64,000 nt of DNA, from contig NZ_JNZZ01000029.1 of the NCBI RefSeq assembly GCF_000717645.1, forward strand, positions 13,766 through 77,765, read 5' to 3'. A model generated the notes under the pieces. It was given only the letters and a program-made list of their open reading frames with translations, made no database searches and was not told where the DNA came from. Origin of the DNA: Streptomyces californicus. Lineage in GTDB: Bacteria; Actinomycetota; Actinomycetes; Streptomycetales; Streptomycetaceae. Of the stretch, positions 44,001-56,000 are shown in pieces. The stretch's first letter is position 1, and the number at the start of each line of letters is the position of its first letter. A program made the translations under genes and the position numbers.

Positions 44001-47000
44001 CGCTGCCGCCGGTGGAAGAGCCCGCGCAGCATCCGCTCGCGCTGGTCCAGGTCGTCGCCGACCGACACCCGGCCGTACCGCTCGCGGCGGTCGAAGACCA
44101 GCGGCCGGGTCGCCACGTCGCTGTCGCGGAAGGTCCGGCCGTCGACCGAGGTCCACTGCCGGTCCTCGTAGGGCGCCGGGACCGCCGGCGCGTCGAAGGG
44201 CACCCAGTCGCCGTGCCAGCCGGCGGTGTCGTGGACCGCCATCGTCGGGATGCGGGCCTGGAGAGCGGAGTCGTGGCGGAGCCGCCCGTCGCCGCTGGGG
44301 GCCCAGACCCGGCGGCCCAGCCGGGCGGCGACCGCGCGCACCAGGTCCAGGTACTGTGCGCCGGCGTACGGGATCGCCAGGACCACCGGCACGTGGGACG
44401 GCAGCGCGGCCAGTTCCGGGTCCCCGGCCAGCTTCTCCGCGAACGCCTCCGGGGTCAGGCCCCGGGCGTCGAGGGCCCGGTCGCCGACGAGGTACGCCTC
44501 GGCGCCCCAGGGGGCGGGCTGGTCCGGCTCCCCGGCCGCCTGCCCGTCCACGGCCTCCCGTACCCGGTCGATCCGCGCCCGGTCGGTCCAGGCGCCCGTC
44601 AGGTCGCGTCCGATCGCCTTCCCCGCGTCGTCCCGCAGCACGGTGGCCGGATCCTGGAACGGGTCGGCCGACGGCGGCGGCCCGAAGAAGGCCGGCCGGC
44701 TCTCGCCGGACGTGGTGGCGGCGGTCGACTGGCGGGTGGCGGCGGTCCAGTGGCCGGGGGCGTTGGTCGCCGGGTCCGGCAGGACGATGATGTCGAGCGG
44801 GGCCTGGGGGCCCGGCGCGGTGAGCGCCATCGGGGCGCTGTAGCCGTGGGCGGGGCGTCCGGTGCGCTGCGAGAACCGCTGGACCAGCTCCGGGCTCAGC
44901 GCCCCCGGCCCGGTGGTGAGGAACAGCACCGGGCTGCCGAGGGGGATCGTGCGGAGCGCGGGCGCCAGGTCCAGCAGGGCCAGGAACTCGTTCTCCGGTA
45001 CGGGGACGGGGGCGCGGCCGGGCAGGTGGAGGACCGGGGTGCCGGACGCGTCGACCTCGACGACGTTGAGCAGGGGCATGGGCGTGCCGGGGCCGGTCCA
45101 CTCGGGCGTGAGCCGGTGGACGGCGGCCCCGTCGGGCCGGTGCAGGGTGCTCCAGTCGATGCCGGCGGGGGCGGGCGTGCCGGACCAGTTGACGCCCTGG
45201 ATGTTGGGTCCCTGCCGGAGCAGGGCGGCCGGGCCGAAGGCGCCGCTCTCCGCCAGGTGGAACGCGGCGAGCAGGTCGTGGTCGGTGGCGTCCATGCCCT
45301 GGGCGATCGCCTTGGCCGTCACCGCCCACACGCCTTGCTGCAGGTTCCGGTTCCAGGTGGTGGCGGGGTCGAGGTGGAGGACCTTGCGGCCCATGGCCTC
45401 GCGGGCGTCGGCGGACATCGGGCGGAAGAGCTGGGCGGCCCGTGCCGTGGCCCACAGGGTGGACGCGACGTGGCGCGGGGTGAAGGCCGCCTGCGGCGGC
45501 AGCGACTGCACGTGGCGGATCATCTGCTCGCCCGCGTCGGCCAGTTGCGTCAGCGTGATCCGGAGTGCGGGCGAGGGCACGGCGTCGGTGAGGCGCGCGT
45601 CGGGGTCGGCCGCGACGCGGGCGGCGGCGTGGTCGAGGAGCGCCTGGTATCCGGCCCGGTCCGGGGCGCGGCCGGTGTGCTCGCGGACGAGGAAGTCGAG
45701 CATGTCCGCGCGGAACGGGGTGAAGGAGGCCAGCTCGGGGTCGTTGGCGCGGAGGCGTTCCAGCGCGCCGATGCTGCTGAGCGCCCGTTCGTAGCGTCCA
45801 CCGGGGGTGGTGCGGTCGTCCTCGACGGCGTCGCCGAACACCGTCCGCAGGGCGCGCACCAGCCGGAGCGTCGCCTCGCGGGTCTCGGGCGGCACGTCGC
45901 CCGGGGTCCGGTGCAGTCCGGCGACGACCGCCAGCCGGTCCAGCTCGTCGGCGAGCGGTTCCGGGCGGCGCAGCACACGGCGGCCGCGCCCGCCGTCGGC
46001 CGCGCCCATGATGAAGCGCCGGGAGTCGTCCATCCCGGTCATCCGGGTGGAGCCTTCGGTGTCGAGGCGGGTCAGGTTGGCGACGAGCTGGTCGAGCGGG
46101 ACGTCGCCCAGCGGGTCGTCCACGTGCGGGACCGGGGCGAACGACGGCTGCGGCCGGGTGGGGTCGCCGTCGGAGGAGCTCCAGCAGACCTCCAGGTGCA
46201 TGCGGTGGCCCGGCGGCAGCTCGCGGACCTCGCGGAGGCCCGCGATGTACGCGGCCGCGTCGTGCTTGCCCAGCCAGACGGTCCGGCCGTCGCGGAGCGG
46301 GAGCTGCATCCGGCCGGGTTCGCCGTGTCCGGCGTAGGCGTAGACGGCGGCGTCCATGGAGACCGGTTCGGAGGCGGTCTCGTGGGCGCGGTTGCCGGCG
46401 GGCGTCCAGTGGACGAGCCGTCGCATCCGGCGCAGGGCGCGGAAGTTGCGCTCGCGCCGCCGCAGCGCGTCCCCCTGGTGGACGGCGATCCGGCCGAACC
46501 GCTGGTGGTTGTCGTCGGCGAGCGGGCGCGTGACGACGTCGCTGTCGCGGAACACGGTGCCGTCGAGCGCGGTCCATGTCCGGTCCTCGTGCGGTCCGGT
46601 CGCCGGCGAGGGGGCGACGGACACCCAGACCCCGACCGGCGCGTCCGGGTCGGCGTCCATGGTGACCAGCACGTGCGCGTCCCCGGTGCCGTCGGGGGCG
46701 ATCCGGACCGCGCCGCTCGGCCCCCACACGGTGCGGCCCAGCCGGTCGGCGACCGCCCGCAGCGTCTCCAGGTAGCGGTCCCCGGTGTACGGGACGGCGA
46801 GGACGACGGGCACGTCCTTCGGGAGCTTCGCCAGCTCCGGATCGGCGGCCAGCGCGTCGGCGACCGCCTCGGCGTCCAGGACCCGGCCGTCCTTCGCCCG
46901 CACCCGGCCGCTCTCGCCGTCGGCGGTGACGACGTACGCGGTGTCCGGCCAGGGGGCGGATTCGGTCGCGACGACCTTCGGTGCGGCGCCGGGCCGGCTC

Positions 47001-50000
47001 TCGATGGTCCGCAGCTTGCCCGGGAGGACGCGGGTGGCCTTCCTGCCGGTCCAGTTGCGGCCCTGCGCGGTCCCGGCCGGTCCGGTCAGCAGGGTGTCGG
47101 CCGCGAGCAGCGGATCGTCCGGCCCGGTGAACGCGCCGGTCGCCGGCGGCTGCGCGGGGGCGGTCTGCGGGAGGGCGGGCGCGGTGCCCGCCGGGGCGAA
47201 GAAGTCCGGTCCGGCGGAGGCCCGGTCCCAGGCGCGCGGGCTGTGGTGGAGCGGGGCGATCGTCATCCCCGACAGCTCCAGGTCGACGCCGGCCGATCCG
47301 GCGGCGGAGAGCAGCAGGAACTGCAGCGCCACCGGCAGCGGCGGTTCGGCCTGCCCGTTCGCGGTGAAGTACGCGCCGACCGCCGTCCGCAGGTCGCTCC
47401 AGGTGAGCGGGGTGGTCACCCCGTTGGCGGCGCGGGTGTGCTCCAGGGCCCGGAAGCCGCGCAGCAGCGCCTCGAAGGCGGTGGCGTCGTTCTCCAGCAG
47501 GGGGCCGTAGACCAGCCGGACCGCGCGGACCCAGCGGCGTACGTCCGGGGCCCGGCCGCGGTCGCCGGTGATCCGCTCGGCCCAGCGGCCGAGTTCGGCG
47601 GTCGACAGCTCGGGGCGGAAGCCGGCCCACCAGTCACCCTCGGCCAACTGCCAGCGCACGCCGCCCAGCTGGTCGGCGGGGACGAGGAACGCCTCGGCGC
47701 CGCCGCCGGGGGTCCAGATCCAGCGGTCCAGGCCGTTGGCCAGTTGCTGTCCGGCCACCGGGGTGTCCAGCGGGTCGAAGGGCGGCGGGCCCGCGAGGTC
47801 GGCGCCCGTCACGACGACCGGCCGTTCGGGGGCGAGCGCGGTGAGATCGCCGTCCACGGCGTACAGGAAGTCCACGACGCGGGCGTAGTCGATCGCGGCG
47901 TCGGTGCCGTCGGCCAGGGCGAGGAGCGCGCCGCCGGGGCCGCCGCGCAGCCCGACCACGTACCCGTTCTCGAACGGCAGGGCCCGCACCGGGCTTTCGA
48001 GCGGCACCGGGCCCGGCCGCACCTGGGTGTAGCCGGTCACCTGGGGCAGCAGGCCGTAGTGCTGCCGCAGGCCGTCCTGCCAGGCGTGCAGCGGCAGGGA
48101 GGACGTGCCCACCGGGAGGTCCTGCGCGTCGCGGTGCCGGATCACCATCACCCGGTCCAGGAGGACGCGGGCGCCGTCCATCGCGACCACTTCCGCGTAC
48201 CACCGCATCACCGGCGGCGTCTGCGCCGGGTCGGCGAGGACGGCGAGGGCGCGGTGTGCCGCGTCGAAGAAGCCCCGGGCCTTCGCCTGCCCGCCCGGGG
48301 GGATGTTCGGCAGCAGCGCGTACGCCTCCGTCAGCGCGGTCCGCAGCGCCTGGTACGCGGGGTGGTCCTCGTGCAGGGGCCGGCCCAGCGCGTACTCACC
48401 CAGCGCCAGGGCGACGGCCTGGCTGTCCCACTCGGTGAGCGGCCTGCGGGTGGCGCCGCCGACCTGCGGGATGCCGGCCCGCGCCGCCACCATCAGGAAG
48501 CCCGCGACGTCCCGCACCACGGGGTTCGCCACGATCCGCCGGACGGATTCGCGCAGCACGTCCTCGGGGAGCGGGGCACGGGAGCGCAGCGCGCGCTCGT
48601 AGGCGGCGCGACCGAGGGCGGACAGTTCGGTGACGGCGCGCTGGATCTCCTCGGGCGTCATGAACTGGCCGGTGTAGCCGAAGTGCCGCAGCTCGGCGAG
48701 GACCAGGGGGACGAGCAGCCGGCCGTCGTCGGTGTCCAGGACCGGGTAGTCGCCGTCGTCCATGCCGACGGCGTAGCGCTGGCTGACGGGCTCGCCCTGG
48801 GAGGTGCGGCCGGTGAGGACGGCGGTCCAGTGCTCGCGCGGGGTCGGCACCTCCGTGCCGGCGGTGTCGAAGAAGGCGGGGTCGGCGGGCAGATGGGGTG
48901 TCAGCCGCTGCCGGAAGAAGTCGAGCAGCAGGCTCAGTTGGCGGGCGGCGTCGGCGGAGAGCTGGTCGTGGTGCTCGTTCAGGAACGTCCGGGTGCGGGG
49001 GCGCAGCGCGCGCAGGATCCGGTCCAGGGCGTTGCGCGAGGCGGCGGGCAGGAGGTTCTTGATCAGCTCCGGGTCGGCGCCGGGCGGGCGGGCGTTGTCG
49101 AAGACGTCGCCGATCGGCGCGGCCACGACGTTCTGGAAGCCCAGCCATCCGTAGCCCCACACCTCGTCGACCTCGGGGATCGCCGAGAGGAACGGTGCGA
49201 TGTGGCTCTCCACGACCGGGGTGCCGAGGAGGTCGTTCGCGTACGTCGTGGTGAGGAGCTGGCCGAAGCTGCGGGCGCCGGCGATCGCGGTCTCGAACTT
49301 GGGGACGGTCAGCCGCCGGTGGGCGATGTCCTGGAGCTCCCGGAGGCCGACGGTGGGGTAGCCGAGGGTGAGCTGGCCGTAGGCGGTCCAGTCGAAGCCC
49401 TCGGGGGCGGGGTTGACCTTGGCCTTGAGCCCGTCCTCGGTGAACGTCCAGCCGCCGAGCGGTCCGAGCATCTCGGTGAGCGGGACGGCGACCTGGCGCT
49501 CGTCCGGCAGCCGTCCGGCGGCGCGGGCCCGCTGGAGCTGGGCCATACCCTCTTCCTGGGTCTGGCGGCGCTCGCCGGGCAGGACGGCCATGGGGTCGAG
49601 GACGAACTCGCCGATGGCGAAGTTCCTGCGGACCGGGCGCGGCTGCCCCGGGGGCACCTGCGGCTCGTTGACGTGGAGAAGGCCGTCCTCCGTCATCCAG
49701 AAGCCGCGGCTGTCGGTGACGAGGGTGATGCCGGGGCCGTGGGCGAGGACGAGGGTGGAGGTGAGGCGGCCGGGCAGGTCGAGGAAGAGGTCGCGGCGCT
49801 CCTCGACCTCCAGTCCGATGGCGCCGTAGCCGGGTTCGACCGGCGCGTCGAGAGCGGCGTGGGCGGTGGAGGAGGACGGGGCGAACGCGGGGAGGGCGTG
49901 TTCCAGGGCCTGTCCGCCGGGGCCGACGACGACGGCGCGGGCGTCGGACGCCGCGACCGCGGGCGGGAGCAGGGACACCTGGCGGCCGTGGCCGGCCGAG

Positions 50001-53000
50001 AGGTCCACCCACACCACACCGCCGCGACCGCCGAGGTGGTAGGCCGCCCAGGCGTGGCCGGGGCGTGTTCCCTGGCGGTGCGCCAGGACGAGGGCCACGG
50101 TGCCGGGGCCCTGGGCGGTGACCGCTCCGGCCACCGCGTCCCACGAGCGGACCTTGCGCCATCCGGGGCCCATGACCAGGGACGACTCCGTGGCGGGGAC
50201 GCCGACCGCCGTGTCGTCCACCGTCCGCGCCGGGCGCACGCCCTGCGGGTACAGCTCGGCGCGCAGCGCCCCCAGGAGCACCAGGCAGCGTTCGACGGTC
50301 GGGGCGCGCAGCGGTTCCCGGCCCGTCACCCGGCGGACCAGCGCGGTCAGCGCGGCGCGGTCGAGCGGCGGGGCCGTGGTGATCGCGGCCCCGGTCAGGC
50401 TGCGCGGCGCGGTGAGCGCGGTCGTGGCCGGTGCCGTCCCCGGTACGGAGGTGGGGCGCGCGGGCGGCCGCGGGGAGGAGAAGAGGGCGTCGCCGTACGG
50501 GGCGGGTGCGAGGACGCTGGAGTTCAGGCCCTGCAGCCATGCCTTGCGCCAGACGCCCTGCTGTCCGCTCGCCCCGGGGCGCCCGATGAGCCGCAGCGGG
50601 GCGGGCGGGGTGGTGGCCGTGGTGCCGGTCGGCGGGGCGGCCGAGGTGGTGGGGGCCACCGTCAACGCGCCGCTGAACGACCAGCCGTTGCGGGCGGTGC
50701 GGTTGGAGAACGCCTCGGAGAGCGCGGCGGCCCGGCCCTCGCCGCTGCCCGCGCCGGAGAGCACGAACAGGACGGGGATCCCGAGGGCGGCGGTGCGCAG
50801 GGGCGGGGCCAGGTCGAGGAGGGCCAGGAACTCGCGGTCGGCGACGCGGAGGGGCCGCTTGCCCGGCAGGTGGAGGACCACGAAGCCGTCGGCGTCGGTG
50901 TCGGTCCACGCCACCATGGCCTCGGCGGGTTCGCCCTCGGCGGTCCACGGCGCGCGGAAGTGCTGGAGGGAGGCGCCGTCGCCGTCGGTGTCCTGGCGGC
51001 CGACGGCCCGCAGGTCGATCCCGCCGGGCGCCGGCGCGCCGCTCCAGTTGAAGCCCTGGAAGCCCTCCCCGGACCGGAGTTGCTGGGCGGGGCCGAAGGC
51101 CCCCGTGGAGGCGAGGTGGAAGGCGGACAGCGTGAAGTAGTCCGCCGGGTCGAGTTCGGCCGCGATGGCCTGGGCCGTCAGGACGTACAGCTGCTGCTTG
51201 TGGGCCCGGGTCCACTCCTCGTCGGGGAAGACGTGCAGGACCCGGCGGCCCAGCTTCTCCGTGAACGCGTCGTCCCGGCCGGCCATCTGCTGGGCGGCGC
51301 CAGCCATCGCCCAGAAGGCCCGGGTCACGACGCGCTGGGTCACCGGCGCCTGCTCGGGCTGCCGCAGCACGTTCCGTACGAGCGCCGCGCCGAACTGGGT
51401 GATCTGCCGGATCGCGTGCTGGATCGCCGGGTCCCCGATGGCCTCGCCGAGGGGGGCCTCCGGCTTCTTCGCCAGCAGGCCGGCGGCCAGGTCCAGGACC
51501 TTGCGGTAGTCGTCGGGGCCCGGGGCCTTTCCGGCCGCACCCACCCGCTGGGCGATGAAGGTCCACAGCTCCATGCGGAAGGGGGTGAACCGGCTCAGCG
51601 CCTTGTCGTTGGCGCGCAGGGTCTCCATGGCGCCGATGCCCCGGAGCAGCCGCGCGTGCGCGGGCTTGTCCTGTTCGGTCTCGGGACCGAAGACGATGCG
51701 CAGCGCCCGTACCAGTCGGAGGGTGGTCGCGCGCACCTCCGGCGACGCCTCCCCCTCCCCGGTGTGCAGGCCCGCCGTGCGGGCCATCTCGTCCAGCTCG
51801 TGCGGCAGCGGCTCGGGCACGACCCGCCTGCGGCGGCCGGCGACGCCACCGGGGGCGTCGTGCAGGATGTGCGCGTCGGTGTCGAAGCCGCTGCTCATCA
51901 GCGACCCCTCGGTGACGCGGCGGCTCACGTTCGCCGTGTGCTGGGCGAGCGAGACCTCGTCCAGCGGGTCCTGGACGGCGGGCGCGGGGCGGTTGTCCAG
52001 CTGCGGCTGGGTCGGGTTCCCGGCCGCGTCGCTCCAGCAGACCTCCAGCTTCATCCGGTGGCCCTCGGGCAGTTCGGCGACCTCGGGGAGTCCGCCGATG
52101 TACTGTCCGCCGTCCTCCGCGCCCAGCCACACCGTCCGGCCGTCGCGCAGGGCGAGTTGCAGGCCGCCGGGCAGCCCGTGGGCGACGTACACGTACGACG
52201 CCGGGTCCGGGGTCCGGGTCTCCTCGCTGATCAGCGCGGTCCGGCTGCCGGACGCCATCAGGTGCACCAGTTTCCTGGCCCGCTGGTAGGAGCGCATCAG
52301 CTCCTCGCGGCTCCGGGCGTCGTCGCCGTGCGACATCCGGCCGAACCGCTCGTCGCGGTCGGAGACGAGGGGCCGGGTGAGGACGTCGCTGTCGCGGAAG
52401 ACGGTGCCGTCGAGCGCCGTCCAGACGCGGTCCGGGGCCGGTGCGGCCTTCTTGGTGGGCCGGAACGGCACCCAGGAGCCCAGGGGTTGGTCGGGTCCGT
52501 GGTCGATGAGCGCGGGGACGTGCTCGCGCTTCTTGTTGCGGACCAGGCGGCCGTCGCCGCTGGGGGCCCACACGGGGCGCTCCAGCAGGTTGGCGACCGC
52601 CCGCAGGTAGGCGAGGTACCGCTCGTTGGCCAGGTGCGGGACGACCAGGACGACGGGGACGTCCTTGGGCAGCTTCGCCAGCTCGGGATCGGCCGCGAGT
52701 TCGGCGGCAAGCTGCTCCGCGTCCAGCGTGCGCCCGTCGGGGAACCGGACCCCGTCCGGGGCGCTCTCGCCCCACACGACGTACGCGGAGTCGCCCCACG
52801 GGGCGGCCCGGTCCTCGCCGGCCTTCTCCTTGGGCGGGGCGCCCGCCTCCGCCTCGTACACCCGGACGCGTCCGATGCGGAGCTGGCGCACCTTCTCGTC
52901 CGTCAGGTTGCGGCCGCGCGGGGCCCCCGAGGCGTTGGTCATCAGCGTCGCGGGCGACAGGAGCGAGCCGGCCGGGGGCCGCCCCTGCTCGCCGACGCTC

Positions 53001-56000
53001 AGGGAGCCGATGTCCGGCAGTGCGCCGGTCTTCTCGTCCGAGGGGCTGAAGACGATCAGGTCGCCGGTGCCGGAGGCGGCGGCGGGGGCGTTGGCCTGCC
53101 GGGCGGAACGGGTCCAGGCTCCCGGGGCCCTGGTGGCCGGGTCGGTCAGCGCGAGGATGCCGAGCGGGGTGGCGGGGTCGCCGGAGGAGAGCATCATCGG
53201 CGCGCTGTACCGGTAGGCGGGGCGTCCGGTGTTCTCGGAGAACCGCCGCACCAGGCCGGGGCTCAGCGTCCCCGGGCCGGTGGTCAGGAACAGCACCGGG
53301 TGCTTCAGCGGGAGGGTGCGCAGGCCGGGGTCCCGCTCCAGCAGGGCCAGGAACTCGTTCTCGGAGACGGGCAGGGGGGCGCGGCCCGGCAGGTGCAGCA
53401 CGATCCGCCCGGCCCCGTCGATCTCCACGACGTTCAGGACCGGCATCGGCTTGTGCGGGCCGGTCCAGGCGGGCCGCACCGAGCCGATGGTGCTGCCGTT
53501 GGGCCCGAACGTCATCTGCCGCACGGTGCCCCAGTCGACCCCGGCGGGCATGGCGGTGCCGGACCAGTTGACCCCCTGGACGTTCGCTCCCTGGCGGAGC
53601 ACCGCGGACGGGGCGAACGCACCGCTCTCCGCGAGGTGGTAGGCGGCCATGACGTCCTGGTCGCCGGCGTCCACGCCCTCGGCGATCGCCTTGGTGAGCA
53701 GCGCCCACAGCGGCTCCTGCCGCGACTGGTCCCAGACGGTGGAGGCGTCGAGGTGGAGGACCTTGCGGCCCATCGCCTCCTGGGCGGCGGGCGTCAGCCC
53801 GCGCAGCAGCCGGGCGGCACGGGTCGTGGCCCACAGGGTCGAGGCGACCAGCCGGGGGGTGAAGGGAGCGGACGCGGGCAGCGACTGCACGTGGCGGATC
53901 ATCTGCTCGCCCTTGTCCGCCAGTTGCTTGAGGGCGATCCTCAGCGACGGCGCGGGCACCGCGTCGGTGAGCCTGGCGTTCGCGTCGTCGGCGATCCGCT
54001 CGGCGGCGAAGTCGAGCAGCTCCACGTATCCCCGCTTGTCGGGGGCGCGGCCGGTGTGCTCCTGGACGAAGAAGTCCAGCATGTCCAGCCGGAACGGGGT
54101 GAGGTGGGAGATCGTCCCGTCGTTCGCCCGCATCCGCTCCAGCGCGACGATGCCCTTCATGACGCGCTCGAACCGGCCGTCCGGCCCGCCGCGATAGTCC
54201 TCGAACGTGGTGCCGAAGACGGTGCGCACCGCCCGGAGCAGCCGCAGCATCGTCTGCCGCGTCTCCGGGGAGACCGGGTCCGGGCCGCGGTGGAGTCCGA
54301 AGTCCCGGGCCAGGGCGTCCAGCGCGGGCCCCAGCGGTTCGGGGCGGCGCAGGACACGGCCGCCCCGCCGGCCGGTCGCGGAGGCCAGGGCGATGCGGTG
54401 GGTGTCGTTGAAGCCCGTCTGGCGGAGGGAGCCGTCCGTCTCCCGGCGGGTCAGGTTGGCCACGAGCTGGTCGAGCGGCACGTCGTCGAGCGGGTCGTCG
54501 ACATGGGGCGTCTCGCCCAGATAGGGGTACTGGCGGCGCGGGTCGCCGTCCGAGGAGCTCCAGCAGACCTCCAGGTGCATGCGGTGGCCGCGCGGCAGGT
54601 TGCGCACCTCGGGCAGGCCCGCGATGTACGCCGCCGCGTCCGCCTTGCTCAGCCACACCGTCCGCCCGTCGCGCAGCGGCAGGTGCATCCGGCCCGGTTC
54701 ACCGTGGCCGGCGTAGACGTGGACGGCGGCGTCCGTCGTGACCGGCTCCGACGCGACCGGCTCGTTCTCGGTGCCGGCGTCGGTGCCCACGGGGAGCCGG
54801 TGCGACAGCTCCCGCAGCTTGTGGAACCGCCGCATCCGCTGCGCCCGCCGTCGCAGGCCGTCCTTCCGCTCGACGGCCAGCCGCCCGAAGTGCCGGTGGT
54901 TCTCGTCGGTCAACGGCACCGTGAGGACGTCGCTGTCGCGGAACACGGTCCCGTCCAGCGCCGTCCACGTGCGGTCGAGGTAGGACCCGATCGCGGTCGA
55001 GGGCTCGGCCGCGACCCAGGCGCTGACCGGGGCGTCGGCGTCGTCGTCCAGCAGCGCGAGGACGTGGTCGTCCGGCCCGTCGGCGACGGCGCGGACTCCT
55101 CCGCTCGGCCCCCAGACGGTGCGGCCCAGCCGGTCGGCCACGGCCTGCAGCGTCTGCTGGTAGCGGTCGCCGGTGTACGGGACGGCGAGGACGACGGGCA
55201 CGTCCTTCGGGAGCTTCGCCAGCTCCGGGTCGGCGGCGAGCGCGGCGGCGACCGCCTCCGGTCCCAGCTCCCGGTCGTCCGGCAGCAGGACGCGGCCGTC
55301 CTCGCCGTCGGCGGTCACGACGTACGCGGTGTCCGGCCACGGCGCCGGGCCGGTCGAGACGACCTTCGGCGCGGTGCCCGGCCGCTTCTCGATGGTCCGC
55401 AGCGTGCCCGGCAGGACCCGGCTGATCTTCGCCCGGGTCCAGTTGCGGCCCTGGGTGGTTCCGGACGGCCCGTTGATCCTGGTCTTCGGGTCGAGCACGG
55501 GGTCGGTCGGGCCGCCGAAGGCGTCCGTCGCCGGGGTGGGGGCGGTCGCCGCGGCAGGGGCGGACGGGACCGGGGCGGCGGGCGCGGACGTCGGCGGCGG
55601 GGCGAAGAGCGACATCTCCTCGTCCCGGTCGGTGACGTCCTCGACGACGCCGCCTGCGGCGGGTGTGCCCCAGGCGCGCACGCTGTGGTGCTGGGGGGCG
55701 ATCGCCGCCGGGAGCTCCAGCGTCGTCCCGACCGCGCCGGCGGCGGAGAGCAGCAGGAACGGCAGGGCCGTGGGCAGCGCCGGTTCGGCCTGCCCGTTCG
55801 CGGTGAAGAACGCGCTGACCATGGTGCGGAGGTCGCTCCAGGTGAGCGGGTTCGTGAAGCCGTTGGCCGCGCGGCTCCGCTCCAGCGCCCAGAAGCCGTC
55901 GAGCAGCGTGGCGAGGACGGCGCCCTGGTCGTCGACCGTGGGGCCGTAGACCAGTCGGATCGCCCGGACCCACCGCAGCACGTCGGGCGCCCGGCCCCGG

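Larger units (their letters stand above)
42310..50370 (-). repeat. Giant-gene superunit 2 (Tox-PL, linker, modules A3 and A4)
   Basis: This is the second copy of an intragenic unit with the order Tox-PL, ~850-residue linker domain, A-module, A-module. Equivalent catalytic residues lie 2,811 (Tox-PL Cys) and 2,793 (first A-module Cys) residues after those of superunit 1. Boundaries are approximate. Confidence 0.8.
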
